Below are positions 34,412 through 43,845 of a DNA stretch of 64,000 nucleotides, piece after piece (the first letter of the stretch is position 1; every line of letters begins with the position of its first letter). The stretch is taken from contig NZ_JAELTP010000001.1 in NCBI RefSeq assembly GCF_016428915.1, forward strand, positions 62,001 through 126,000. The letters run 5' to 3'. The translations under genes and the position numbers were made by a program. The stretch is from Pandoraea sp. ASV26. GTDB lineage: Bacteria > Pseudomonadota > Gammaproteobacteria > Burkholderiales > Burkholderiaceae. The notes beneath the pieces are model-generated. The model was not told the DNA's origin and did not search any database. It saw only the letters and a program-made list of their open reading frames with translations.

Positions 34412-36184
34412 TCACTCGAATTGATACGACCAGTTCGCGTTGAACCGCAGCGGCCGGTTGGGCGAATTGGTCGGGGCATCGGCCATCGGTTTGGCTACCG
34501 ACAGATCGAGCGAGTAGTACTTGGTGTCGGAGATCCGCACGCCCAGGCCGACAGACGCGAGTTGGTTGTGGAAAACCTGTCCGTAGTTCAAATAAACGCG
34601 CGCCGTATCGAGCAGCAGATAGGGCTGAATCGTCTTGAGATAACGGAAATCGGTGCGGAACATGCGGTTCAGCTCGATCGATGCTCCCCAGCCCTTGTCC
34701 CCGGCGATTTCGCCCGCCGGGTAGCCAAGGCCGTAGCGCTGGCCGCCAAACGTTGCCTGCTCGGACGTCGGCAGCGTGTTGCTGCTGTACTGCGCGCCGG
34801 CCGAGACGACGACACCGAACTCCCATGGCAGCACGACACCTTGCTTGCCGTCGAACGTGAAGCGCCAGAAAGCCAGATCGTAGGGCCCGAGCACCTGCGC
34901 CACGCCTGCCGGCTGCGTCGTGTAGGACTGGCTAGCGCCCAGCCCGTTGATGCCCTTGAACACGCCCAGCGTGGCGCTGCGTGTCTGCTTGTCGGTAACT
35001 TCGTTGTATGCGAGCTGCACCTGCCCCGCGCGGACGTTCGTCTGCGAATTGATGTAGTTCGGCGAATTCGGCACTTCGTAGCGATCGCGCGAATTCACGC
35101 CGTACATGCCGCCGCTGACCGTCAGGCTGCGTTGATTGTTCAGCAGGATCGGGTACGACACGCTCGCGGCGATGCGTTTCGTATCCAGGTGGCGTGTGAG
35201 GCCCGCGAGCGCCTGATCGTCCGGCTGGCCGCGGTAGTGCGATGCGTCGAGACGTGCCTGCAAGCCGTTCGTGCCCAGCGGCTGGATGTACGACGCCGCG
35301 TAGAACTCTTCGTCGTTATGCCCCTTCGGCGCGATGGCCGTGAGCTGGATCTGTTCGCCGAGCGGCGTGAGCGCGTTGCTCGTCACCGTGAACACGCCGC
35401 GAATGCCGGGGTTGTTATACGAGAGCGAGGTGCCCAGCGCAACGGGCTGCCGCGACACGTCCAGCGAGAGTTCCGTCGCGCCGTCGGTCTGCGTGGGCGG
35501 CTGCACGTCGGCCTTGATCTTCATGCCGGGCACGAGCGTGAGCAGATTCAGATAGCGCTCGAACGTCGCGCGCTTGAGCGGACGTTCCGCTTCGATATGC
35601 GCGGCGATGTCGCGCAGCCGCTGCTCCGACGGCCCCGGCTTGCCGGTGATCTTCGTGCTCGAGATATAGCCTTCAACAATGGTCACGCGCACGAAGCCGT
35701 CGTTGAAATCCTGTGCAGGGACGAAAGCGAAGGACAGCAGATAGCCCGCGTCCTGATACATCTTCGTGACCTGATTGGCCTTCTCGACGAGGTCGCCGAT
35801 CGTCACTTCCTTGCCCGCCATTGGCGCAAAGAGTGCCGCCACCGAGTCGAACGGCAGCGACTTGACGCCTTCGATGCCGAATCGCCGGGGTGTGATCTTG
35901 CGGGCGAGCAGCGACTTGAGCGCATCTTCCTGCGTCGGCGGCTGGATATGGAGGGTAGCGGCCGGTGCCTTGGGCACGTCGATCTTCGGGAGACTTTGCA
36001 GCGGATCGCCGCGCACAGGGCTGGCATCGGCCCAGACTTGTTGTGCGTTCAGCAGACTGAAGACGGAAAGCGATACCGCGACGACCCGAGTGACCTGAAC
36101 GACTTTGCGGTTGCGAACAGACTTGACCGAGCCCCCACGCGTGACGCGTGACGCAAGACGGGACTCTCCCTGGCGATGCGCCAT
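34412..36184 (-). CDS. Two-partner secretion outer-membrane transporter, ShlB/FhaC/HecB family (TpsB)
   Basis: 590 residues from the ATG at 36184. Signal-like N-terminus (VVAVSLSVFSLLNAQQVWA), POTRA-type domain (RRFGIEGVKSLPF, LVEKANQVTKMYQDAGYLLSFAFVP, VRVTIVEGYI), then the 16-strand beta-barrel with LGTSLSYNNPGIRG, and the conserved loop region FGGQRYGLGYPAGEIAGDKGW (the VRGY/F-like signature is modified). The barrel ends in YQFE rather than a terminal aromatic residue. TpsB proteins export large TpsA adhesins or hemolysins, but none is encoded nearby. It lies 198 bp downstream of fccB. Confidence 0.9.
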   Translation of the reverse strand: MAHRQGESRLASRVTRGGSVKSVRNRKVVQVTRVVAVSLSVFSLLNAQQVWADASPVRGDPLQSLPKIDVPKAPAATLHIQPPTQEDALKSLLARKITPRRFGIEGVKSLPFDSVAALFAPMAGKEVTIGDLVEKANQVTKMYQDAGYLLSFAFVPAQDFNDGFVRVTIVEGYISSTKITGKPGPSEQRLRDIAAHIEAERPLKRATFERYLNLLTLVPGMKIKADVQPPTQTDGATELSLDVSRQPVALGTSLSYNNPGIRGVFTVTSNALTPLGEQIQLTAIAPKGHNDEEFYAASYIQPLGTNGLQARLDASHYRGQPDDQALAGLTRHLDTKRIAASVSYPILLNNQRSLTVSGGMYGVNSRDRYEVPNSPNYINSQTNVRAGQVQLAYNEVTDKQTRSATLGVFKGINGLGASQSYTTQPAGVAQVLGPYDLAFWRFTFDGKQGVVLPWEFGVVVSAGAQYSSNTLPTSEQATFGGQRYGLGYPAGEIAGDKGWGASIELNRMFRTDFRYLKTIQPYLLLDTARVYLNYGQVFHNQLASVGLGVRISDTKYYSLDLSVAKPMADAPTNSPNRPLRFNANWSYQFE

Positions 36185-36382
36185 CCCTATGCCCCCCAAC
36201 GCTTATTTTTTCGTCCGGCCAGTGTAACCGAGAGGCGTGAGGCCCCGTCAACGGGGGATTTCGGAGAGATGCGGCACCCCAACAACAACCGGATCGTGCA
36301 CGTTGGCAGCACGCACGTTGCGTCGCTTAGAGATTCTCCTCCAAACATCGTTCGACGCCGGCCAGTGCCGCCGGAATCCGCA

Positions 36383-37687
36383 TCAGGCCAGCATGTCGGC
36401 CCAGATACCTTGTGCCCATGCGAGTCCCAGCGAGAATTCGTCTCGCGTGGCGCGCGGCGACGCGCCGCCGGTGCCTGGCACCGGAAGCATGGTGTGCTGC
36501 GCGGCGTCGTAGCGGTGAACGCTCGCCACATGCATCGCTTCGGTGGCCGACACGAACGTGTAGCAGGTGTTGCTGTAGAGCGGTTCGGGGTTGACCGGGC
36601 GGCCGGACAGCATCGCCACGATGGCGGCGGCACAGACCTTACCGTGCTGATTGGCCATGTGGCCGGACTTCGGCATTTGCGGGGCGATCTGGATGGCGTC
36701 GCCCAGAAGATGAATGTCGGGTTGCGCCTTTGAGGCGAACGTCAGGAAATCGACGTCGCACCAGCGTGCGTTGGCCGTCGCCAATCCGCTCTGCACGGCG
36801 ATATCCCCCGCGCGCATCGGCGGGATGACGTTGAGCACGTCGGCGCGGATTTCTTCGCCGAGCTCGAAGCGCGCGATCTGCTTGGTGCCGTCGATGGCCA
36901 CTTCGGTGCAGTTGAACTGCGGGTGATACTCGACGATGCCGGCAAATTGCGTACGCCAGACTTCCTGAAACTGCTCCGCTTCGGCAAGCACCTGATCGTT
37001 GGCGTCGAAGACAAGGACTTTCGCGCGGGGCTTGTGCTGCTTGAGCCACGCAGCCGCCTGACACGCGCGCTCATACGGCGCGGGCGGGCAGCGGAATGGC
37101 GCTTCGGGAATCGTGATGGCGAACACGCCTCCCTCGGGCATCGCCTGCAAACGGGCATGCAGCGCAGCGCTCTCGCGCGCGTCGGTCCACGCGACCGGCA
37201 AGGCGTCGCGGACCGCCGGATCGGCGAGTCCGGCAATGGCCTCCCGACGCAGCGACACACCGGGGGCGACGATCAGTTTGTCGTAGGAGAGGCGAGCGCC
37301 GTCGGCCAGTTGCACCTGCTTTTTGGCGGCGTCGATGGCATTGGCTCGCGTGCGGCGCCAGACTACGCCGTGGCGTGCCACGAGGCTGTCGTAAGGCACC
37401 GTCAGGTCGCTCACACGCAGATTGCCGCCGACCACCAGATTCGACAACGGGGCGGAGACGAACGCCGCATTCGGTTCGACGAGGGTGACGTCGATCGTAT
37501 TGCCCGAGAGCACCCGCAGCGCCTTCGCGGCCGTCGCGCCGCCGAATCCGCCGCCGATGATGACAACGCGCGCACGCCCCTTGACCGGCGTCGGCCAACG
37601 TGGCGCCGCCAGCGCAGAGGGGGCGCCAGCCATTGCCGCCGTCGAGCCCATCGAGCCCAAACCGAGAAGAAAGTCGCGGCGACGCAT
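36383..37687 (-). CDS. fccB: Flavocytochrome c sulfide dehydrogenase flavoprotein (FccB/SoxF)
   Basis: 434 residues from the ATG at 37687. Tat-type signal (MRRRDFLLGLGSMGSTAAMAG), FAD-binding Rossmann motif VVIIGGGFGGATAAKAL, then LVEPNAAFVSAPLSNLVVGG. Redox-active cysteines are present in the FccB positions (FRCPPAPYERACQAA and the later NCTEVA), and the C-terminal domain ends with a conserved CYTFVSATEAM. FccB oxidises sulfide to sulfur or polysulfide in the periplasm, passing electrons to the heme subunit encoded just upstream (10-bp gap). Confidence 0.93.
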   Translation of the reverse strand: MRRRDFLLGLGSMGSTAAMAGAPSALAAPRWPTPVKGRARVVIIGGGFGGATAAKALRVLSGNTIDVTLVEPNAAFVSAPLSNLVVGGNLRVSDLTVPYDSLVARHGVVWRRTRANAIDAAKKQVQLADGARLSYDKLIVAPGVSLRREAIAGLADPAVRDALPVAWTDARESAALHARLQAMPEGGVFAITIPEAPFRCPPAPYERACQAAAWLKQHKPRAKVLVFDANDQVLAEAEQFQEVWRTQFAGIVEYHPQFNCTEVAIDGTKQIARFELGEEIRADVLNVIPPMRAGDIAVQSGLATANARWCDVDFLTFASKAQPDIHLLGDAIQIAPQMPKSGHMANQHGKVCAAAIVAMLSGRPVNPEPLYSNTCYTFVSATEAMHVASVHRYDAAQHTMLPVPGTGGASPRATRDEFSLGLAWAQGIWADMLA

Positions 37688-37697
37688 CGTGTCCGCC

Positions 37698-38078
37698 TTA
37701 TTGAGAGTGACGCGAGGCGGCAGACGCCGCCTTGGCCGCCGGCTGCGCCGCAAAGTACGCGGCGATACGCTGCAACTCGTCGTCGCGATAACCCTTGAGA
37801 AGCTGTGGCATGAGCGTGGCAGGACGCTGCCCATCGCGCATGGCTTGCAACACCGTCATGAGTCCCGCCACCGGGCGGCCTTCCAGCGTCGGCAGCGTCG
37901 GCTTGCCCGGGCTCATCGGTGCCGACACGTTGTGGCAACTCATGCACGCCATCGCCCAGTCGCGGGCCTGCCAGTCAGGGGGCGATGCCGGTGAGGTGGG
38001 TGCGGCAGAGGCCGCACTCGTGGCAACGAGGGATGCCAAGGTCGTCAGAACGAACGCCGCCGCGATCGTCCGAATCAT
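37698..38078 (-). CDS. fccA: Cytochrome c subunit of sulfide dehydrogenase (FccA/SoxE)
   Basis: 126 residues from the ATG at 38078. Sec signal (IRTIAAAFVLTTLASLVATSAASA), one heme site CMSCH in WAMACMSCHNVSAP, and axial Met in ATLMPQLLKGYRDDELQ with a closing helix RIAAYFAAQPA. Mono-heme FccA pairs with FccB, encoded 10 bp downstream. No clear ribosome-binding site precedes any candidate start; the in-frame ATG at 38132 is less likely because it would push the signal inward. Confidence 0.88.
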   Translation of the reverse strand: MIRTIAAAFVLTTLASLVATSAASAAPTSPASPPDWQARDWAMACMSCHNVSAPMSPGKPTLPTLEGRPVAGLMTVLQAMRDGQRPATLMPQLLKGYRDDELQRIAAYFAAQPAAKAASAASRHSQ

Positions 38079-38164
38079 CGTCGGAGGACGGCGGCGGTTC
38101 AATGCCTGGCAGACGACGGCACGCATGCGCACGGAGGGTGTCCGAGGCGATCGGAGCGTGGGCG

Positions 38165-38938
38165 TCAGTTACCGGTTTTCGTCGACGGGCCGGGCTTGAC
38201 GGGGCCGTCGCTGATCGGTGCCGGTGTGGACAGCGGCCGGGCCGTGACCGTATCGTTGCCGATCGGCGTGGTCGTGACCGTCGCGGCATTCGCATCGTCC
38301 GCCGGCGCCGGTGCCGGGTTCTTCGCGGCTTCGGACGACAAGCGTTGCGCTTCCTCCGGCTTCACGTATTCGTAGAGCTTGATGACCTTCTGCACGCCAT
38401 CGATCCGGCTCGTCACGTTGGCGGCGATACGGCCTTCCTCTTCGGAGACGAGGCCCATCAGGTAGACGTCACCGCGCTCGGTGACCACCTTGAAGACGTT
38501 GGCCGAGATTTCCTTCGTGTTGATGAGGTTGGCCTTGACCTTGCTGGTGATCCAGGTGTCGTTCGAGCGCGAGCCGAAAGAGCTCTTCGGTGCGATGGCG
38601 AGTTCGTCGACGATGCCGCGCACGTTGCTGATCTGCCTGACGATGTCCAGCGCGCGCTGCCGGGTGTTCTCGTCCGGGACTTCGCCGGTGAGCAATACGC
38701 GACGGTTGAAGACGGTCACGTTCACGTGCACGGCGTCGTCGGTCAGGGTATTGGCGATATTGGCTTCGGCCTTGACCTGAATTTCGCGGTCTTCCGTCTG
38801 CGCGCCGACGGAACGACGGTCGGTGGCGACGAGTGCGCCGGTCGCCGCGCCGCCGAGGATGATGGGGGCGCAACCGCCCAGGGTTGCAACAATCAACGCT
38901 GCCGCAGCAAGCGGCTTAACCACGCGTTGGAAACTCAT
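38165..38938 (-). CDS. BON-domain outer-membrane lipoprotein (DolP/YraP-like)
   Basis: 257 residues. Lipoprotein signal with lipobox LGGC at residues 20-23, then two BON domains (AEANIANTLTDDAVHVNVTVFNRRVLLTGEV, then SKVKANLINTKEI...GDVYLMGLV), as in DolP, plus a disordered Pro/Ala/Thr tail of about 55 residues. DolP maintains outer-membrane integrity and helps BAM. It follows gmhA/diaA and yraN, the same neighbourhood as in Escherichia coli (yraN-diaA-dolP). Confidence 0.92.
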   Translation of the reverse strand: MSFQRVVKPLAAAALIVATLGGCAPIILGGAATGALVATDRRSVGAQTEDREIQVKAEANIANTLTDDAVHVNVTVFNRRVLLTGEVPDENTRQRALDIVRQISNVRGIVDELAIAPKSSFGSRSNDTWITSKVKANLINTKEISANVFKVVTERGDVYLMGLVSEEEGRIAANVTSRIDGVQKVIKLYEYVKPEEAQRLSSEAAKNPAPAPADDANAATVTTTPIGNDTVTARPLSTPAPISDGPVKPGPSTKTGN

Positions 38939-39056
38939 CGGGCTTTCTCCTTATTGGATGGACGAACGAGGCGGCCCCCGCCACCCTGCGCCGGCACCGC
39001 CCGCCCCCGCGACCCGGTGCCCGCCATGATCTTGACGCCTTACGATGACAATAGGT

Positions 39057-39788
<732 letters not shown>

Positions 39789-40142
39789 TCAGAGATCGTC
39801 GGTGCGAAAGGCATCGGGCCACCATCGCGCCACCGGCGGACGGCCGTCGAACGCCACGACATCGAAACGGCACCGCCCCGCCGGACGCCTCAACAGATAG
39901 TGACGCGCGGCCAGCGCAAGACGGCGTCGCTTGGCAGGCGTGACGCTCTCGGCGGCACCGCCAAAGTCGTTGCGCGCGCGTGCGCGCACCTCGACGAATA
40001 CCAGCACGCCGGCGCGATCCCGCATAATGAGGTCGATTTCGCCGCCGCGACACCGATAATTGCGCGCGACAAGCCGCCAGCCGCGTCGCTCCAGCAGCGT
40101 CTGCGCGCGGCCCTCGAACGATTCTCCAAGCTGATTCGACAT
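39789..40142 (-). CDS. yraN: YraN family protein (UPF0102, nuclease-like fold)
   Basis: 117 residues from the ATG at 40142, beginning [22 protein letters not shown]. The PD-(D/E)XK-like core is visible: [16 protein letters not shown], then VFVEVRAR, with Glu/Asp/Glu/Arg in metal-site positions. The exact role is unsettled in the literature; these are small soluble nuclease-fold proteins. Divergent from rsmI across 95 bp, as in many proteobacteria. Upstream in-frame ATGs would extend it by up to 21 residues. Confidence 0.9.
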   Translation of the reverse strand: MSNQLGESFEGRAQTLLERRGWRLVARNYRCRGGEIDLIMRDRAGVLVFVEVRARARNDFGGAAESVTPAKRRRLALAARHYLLRRPAGRCRFDVVAFDGRPPVARWWPDAFRTDDL

Positions 40143-40237
40143 GGTTGTTCCAATGTTTACCGTGACCGGCGATGCCGGTGTTGCCCACGCCCGCATGCCC
40201 CGCAAGGCCGGGTTTTCGTTGACGGGAGTCCCTTGCC

Positions 40238-41122
40238 ATGGATGAGCGTCTGATGTCGCTGGCCGAGGGCCAGCATTACCCCGCCGGCACGCTCTACGTT
40301 GTGGCCACGCCCTTGGGCAATACCGCCGACATCACCGTGCGAGCGCTTCACGTCCTTGGCATGGTCGACGCGATTGCCTGTGAAGATACCCGCAACAGCG
40401 CGCAGTTGCTTCAGCGGTATGGCATCGACAAGCCGCTGATTGCGGCCCATCAGCACAACGAGAACGAAGCGGCGACACGGCTCGTCGAGCGGCTGCGCGG
40501 CGGCGAGCGCATTGCCTACATTTCGGACGCCGGCACGCCCGGCATCTCGGACCCGGGTGCGCGGCTGGTCGACGCAGTGCGGGCCGCCGGGCTCGCCGTG
40601 GTGCCGGTGCCCGGTGCGAGCGCGGTGATCACGCTGCTCTCGGCAGCCGGGGCCTGGGTAGAGACGTTCACGTTTGTGGGCTTCCTGCCGTCGAAGGCGC
40701 AGCAGCGCGCCCAGGCGATTGCAGCGCTCGCGAGTTCGACCTCGGCACAGGTCTTCTACGAAGCGCCGCATCGGATCGTGGAGACGGTCGCGGCACTCGC
40801 CGAGGGCCTGGGCGGCGAGCGACGGCTGTTGATCGGGCGCGAATTGACGAAGCGCTTCGAGGACATTCACGCGTGTGCGCTGAGCGAAGGCGTGGCGTGG
40901 CTGAAGGCGGACGCGAACCGCCAGCGCGGCGAATTCGTGCTGGCTGTCTCCGGCGCGACGGCCAGCGACAGCGACGATGGCGTGGACGCCGAAGCGCAAC
41001 GCGTGCTCGCACTGCTCGTCGCCGAGCTACCGACCAAGAGCGCCGCCAAGCTGGCAGCGGCGATTACCGGCGCCCCCAAGAACGCCCTTTATGAACGCGC
41101 GCTGGCACTGAAGAACGGTTAG
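40238..41122 (+). CDS. rsmI: 16S rRNA (cytidine(1402)-2'-O)-methyltransferase
   Basis: 294 residues, SAM-dependent tetrapyrrole-methylase fold. Typical stretches: [62 protein letters not shown] and [15 protein letters not shown]. RsmI 2'-O-methylates C1402 in the decoding centre of 16S rRNA. The C-terminal HemX-like tail [22 protein letters not shown] is conserved. The start at 40238 follows a 95-bp divergent spacer from yraN. Confidence 0.96.
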   Translation: MDERLMSLAEGQHYPAGTLYVVATPLGNTADITVRALHVLGMVDAIACEDTRNSAQLLQRYGIDKPLIAAHQHNENEAATRLVERLRGGERIAYISDAGTPGISDPGARLVDAVRAAGLAVVPVPGASAVITLLSAAGAWVETFTFVGFLPSKAQQRAQAIAALASSTSAQVFYEAPHRIVETVAALAEGLGGERRLLIGRELTKRFEDIHACALSEGVAWLKADANRQRGEFVLAVSGATASDSDDGVDAEAQRVLALLVAELPTKSAAKLAAAITGAPKNALYERALALKNG

Positions 41123-41322
41123 ACGGGAGGAGGAGCCGGGCGCGGAAAGCGGCGTCAGGCAGAATTAAAACGGCGTTGGAAATCGGAAGTTTCCGGGGCA
41201 ATTCTTAGCCATTCCCCAAACTTCTTGACCAGCAATCCACCTATGATTGGCTCGATCTCAAGGTCTCGGCCGATGCGCGTCTGCGCTTCGGCCGCCTCCC
41301 CCCGGGCCTGATGAGATGTGAC

Positions 41323-41565
41323 ATGAAAAACATCCTTGCCAGCGCATCGATCGGAATCAGCGAATTGAAAGCCAACCCCAGCGCCGCCATCCATCGGGCC
41401 GACGGCCCCGTCGCCATCTTGAACCGGAACACGCCGGTCGCCTATCTGATCCCTGCGGCGGATTGGGAAGCGATATGCGAACGCCTGGACGACGCCGCAC
41501 TCGCCGACATCATCCGTTCACGCGCTGGCGAAACGCCGGTGAGTACGAAGCTTGACGACCTATGA
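41323..41565 (+). CDS. Antitoxin, Phd/YefM (StbD) family
   Basis: 80 residues beginning MKNILASASIGISELKANPSAAI, with the Phd/YefM DNA-binding fold and GPVAILNRNTPVAYLIPAADWE, typical of StbD antitoxins. The C-terminal acidic helix (ERLDDAALADIIRSRAG) would wrap the toxin. It overlaps the toxin gene by 14 bp, and the pair should autorepress. The 200 bp upstream to rsmI hold the promoter; no operator repeat is obvious. Confidence 0.9.
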   Translation: MKNILASASIGISELKANPSAAIHRADGPVAILNRNTPVAYLIPAADWEAICERLDDAALADIIRSRAGETPVSTKLDDL

Positions 41566-41854
41566 CCTGCAATTCCTGCCGTCTGCGCTCAAGGAGTGGC
41601 GGGCACTCGATGCCACGATCCGACTTCAGTTCAAAGCAAAATTGCAGCAGCGTCTGCAACAGCCGCAGGTTCCCGGCAGCTGCCTGACGGGGATGCCAGA
41701 CTGCTACAAGATCAAACTGGCGGCTGCGGGATATCGGCTCGTTTATCGGCTCGTTTATCGGGTCGACGAGAAGGCCGTTGTCGTGTTGGTGGTGGCCGTC
41801 GGCAAACGAGAGAATCTGGCGACCTATCGCGCCGCCCGGAAACGCGTTCCATAG
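41552..41854 (+). CDS. Toxin, RelE/ParE (StbE) family, with internal duplication
   Basis: 100 residues starting at TTG 41552 inside the antitoxin gene: TTYDLQFLPSALKEWRALD, then QFKAKLQQRLQQPQVPGSCLTGMPDCYKIKL, the RelE/StbE layout. RelE-type toxins cut mRNA in the ribosomal A site. The strand normally reading YRLVYRV appears as YRLVYRLVYRV because a 12-bp unit at 41732-41743 is repeated exactly at 41744-41755. This four-residue insertion falls in the core beta-sheet near the catalytic Arg/Tyr residues and may cripple the toxin. Confidence 0.87.
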   Translation: MTTYDLQFLPSALKEWRALDATIRLQFKAKLQQRLQQPQVPGSCLTGMPDCYKIKLAAAGYRLVYRLVYRVDEKAVVVLVVAVGKRENLATYRAARKRVP

Positions 41855-41865
41855 CGTCAGCCAAC

Positions 41866-41892
41866 AAAAAAGCCCGCCGAAGCGGGCTTTTC
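41866..41892. terminator. Bidirectional terminator between toxin and ABC-transporter genes
   Basis: AAAAAAGCCCGC-CGAA-GCGGGCTTTTCC: a 6-bp GC stem (8 bp with the A:T pairs) with a tetraloop, A-run on the left and T-run on the right. It can end the rightward toxin-antitoxin transcript and the leftward ABC-transporter transcript. Confidence 0.85.
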
Positions 41893-41908
41893 CTTTCCGA
41901 TCCGACGA

Positions 41909-42703
41909 TCAGCTCAACAGCAGCGCGTCGTCATCGAGTTGTTCGCCGCGTGTGCGCTCGAACATCTGCAACAGATCGGGCACATCCAGCCCCTTGCGCG
42001 CTTCACCCGAGACGTCGAGCACGACCCTGCCCTGGTGCAGCATCACCGTGCGGTCGCCGTAGTCGAGTGCCTGACGCATGCTGTGCGTGACCATCATCGC
42101 CGTCAGCTTGCTCTCCTGCACGATGCGCGCCGTGAGCTCCAGCACGAACGAGGCCGTCTTCGGGTCCAGCGCCGCCGTATGCTCGTCGAGCAGCAGAATC
42201 CGCGACGGCTGCAACGACGCCATCAGCAGACTCACCGCCTGACGCTGGCCGCCCGAGAGCAGCCCGATACGATCCGACAGCCGATTCTCCAGCCCGAGGT
42301 TGAGCAGGCTCAGCTTCTCGCGGAACCGCTCACGCAACGAACGGTTCAACGCAAAGCGGAAACTCCGGTGCTCGCCACGCTTGACCGCCAGTGCCATGTT
42401 TTCCTCGATGGTCAACGCTTCGCACGTGCCCGCCATCGGATCCTGAAACACGCGCGCCACCTGACTCGCACGCTGCCACGCCGTCTTCTTCGTGACGTCG
42501 TTGCCGTCGATGGAAATCGTGCCCGAATCCACCGACAGGTCGCCGCTGATCGCGTTCAGAAAGGTCGACTTGCCCGCACCGTTCGAGCCGATCACCGTGA
42601 CGAACTGGCCCGTCGGGATCTCCAGCGACATGCCACGCAGTGCGCGGTTCTCGATGGGCGTGCCCGGGTTGAAAGTGATCTTGAGGTCTTTTGCGCTCAA
42701 CAT
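41909..42703 (-). CDS. ABC transporter ATP-binding protein
   Basis: 264 residues. Walker A GSNGAGKST, Q-loop region RVFQDPMAGTCEALTIEENMALA, signature LLSGGQRQAVSLL, Walker B ILLLDEHTAALD and switch His in MMVTHSM. The wording TCEALTIEENMALAVKRG is typical of ATPases paired with BMP/TrpX-type importers. Encoded 2 bp after the permease. It energises uptake with the permease and periplasmic binding protein of the same operon. Confidence 0.94.
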   Translation of the reverse strand: MLSAKDLKITFNPGTPIENRALRGMSLEIPTGQFVTVIGSNGAGKSTFLNAISGDLSVDSGTISIDGNDVTKKTAWQRASQVARVFQDPMAGTCEALTIEENMALAVKRGEHRSFRFALNRSLRERFREKLSLLNLGLENRLSDRIGLLSGGQRQAVSLLMASLQPSRILLLDEHTAALDPKTASFVLELTARIVQESKLTAMMVTHSMRQALDYGDRTVMLHQGRVVLDVSGEARKGLDVPDLLQMFERTRGEQLDDDALLLS

Positions 42704-42705
42704 GT

Positions 42706-43614
42706 TCAGGCACCTCCGTTCTTGCGGGCGAAAAGCTTACGACGCGTTGCCGGCAGCACCAACGCCACCGCCACGAGCAAAGCCGTCACCAGGTTGAGGT
42801 CCTGCGCCTTCAGACCGATGAAATCGCTATTGAGCGCCAGCGCGATGAAGAAGCGGTACAGCACCGCACCCACGACCACCGCCAGCGTGGTGAGAATGAG
42901 GCGCCGCGCCGGCAGAATCGTCTCGCCGATGATCACCGCCGCCAGACCGATCACGATGGTACCGATCCCCATCGAAATATCGGCGCCGCCCTGCGACTGC
43001 GCAAACAACGCGCCGGCAAGCGCCACCAGCGCATTCGAGAGCGCCATGCCCGCCAGAATCTCGTGGCCGGTGTTCACGCCCTGCGCGCGCGCCATACGGG
43101 AATTCGCGCCCGTCGAGCGCATCGCGAGACCCTGCTGCGACGAGAAGAAGTAATCCAGACCAAGCTTCACCACGACCACCACGGCCAGCAGAAGGAGCGG
43201 ACGCAGCACGAAGTCCGGCAACCAGCTCGGCGCATTCTCCGGCAGGATCATCGTGAAGACCGTCGGCGACGTAATCAGCGGCACGTTCGGCGCCCCCATC
43301 ACCCGCAGGTTCACCGAGTAGAGCGCGATCATCATCAGGATACTGGCGAGCAGATCCATGATCTTCAGACGCACATTGAGCCAGCCCGTAATGAAGCCCG
43401 CCAACGCCCCGGCCGCCATCGCCGCGAGCGTTGCCGCGAACGGATTGGTGCCGCCGGCGATCAGCGTTGCCGCCACCGCGCCGCCAAGCGCGAAGCTGCC
43501 GTCAACGGTCAGATCGGGAAAATTGAGGATGCGAAAGGAAATCAGCACCCCGAGCGCCACGAGGCTGAAGATCAGACCGATCTCCAGTGCGCCCATCATA
43601 GAAAAAAGGGACAT
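42706..43614 (-). CDS. ABC transporter permease (branched-chain/BMP type)
   Basis: 302 residues from ATG 43614, about 9-10 hydrophobic helices. Landmarks: MSLFSMMGALEIGLIFSLVALGVLISFRILNFPDLTVDGSFALG, then GFITGWLNVRLKIMDLLASIL, and MALSNALVALAGALFAQSQGG, all common to permeases that work with PF04392-type binding proteins. It is encoded between binding protein and ATPase. Substrate unknown; TrpXYZ-like tryptophan uptake is one known role for the family. Confidence 0.92.
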   Translation of the reverse strand: MSLFSMMGALEIGLIFSLVALGVLISFRILNFPDLTVDGSFALGGAVAATLIAGGTNPFAATLAAMAAGALAGFITGWLNVRLKIMDLLASILMMIALYSVNLRVMGAPNVPLITSPTVFTMILPENAPSWLPDFVLRPLLLLAVVVVVKLGLDYFFSSQQGLAMRSTGANSRMARAQGVNTGHEILAGMALSNALVALAGALFAQSQGGADISMGIGTIVIGLAAVIIGETILPARRLILTTLAVVVGAVLYRFFIALALNSDFIGLKAQDLNLVTALLVAVALVLPATRRKLFARKNGGA

Positions 43615-43751
43615 TTTCGTAATTCCACTGCGCAAGACGGCCCATGCCGGGTATCGGCATCAGCGCTCGCACGGCCGACGTAGGCCAGTTCGGGTCATAG
43701 CCGGTCGTTGTGCGACCGCTTTCGGGGGGAGCCGTCCCACCCATTCGATAG

Positions 43752-43789
43752 GAAAAGAGCGGCGGGGACAGATCATGTCCGGGCGCCGC
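43752..43789 (-). terminator. Intercistronic hairpin with T-run in the ABC-transporter operon
   Basis: Leftward the arms GCGGC/GCCGC enclose GGACA-TGATC-TGTCC, then TCTTTTCC. It lies in the 231-bp gap between binding-protein stop and permease start. It could act as a partial terminator or 3'-end stabiliser that keeps binding protein in excess of the membrane components, a common arrangement in importers. Confidence 0.55.
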
Positions 43790-43845
43790 CCTGTCGCTCG
43801 CCGGTGCAGCGAGCACTCGCCCGCCGCACCGGTGTCACGCGCGCT

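Noticed and set aside
34364-36151. A 595-codon frame opposite the TpsB gene
   Set aside because: Very Arg-rich, no motifs, and lies exactly over a well-supported outer-membrane protein gene.
41155-41394. A leftward 79-codon frame between rsmI and the toxin-antitoxin pair (ends GEWLRIAPETSDFQRRFNSA)
   Set aside because: It looks faintly protein-like, but overlaps the antitoxin start region, has no ribosome-binding site and matches nothing I know. Could be a decayed gene end, without enough evidence.
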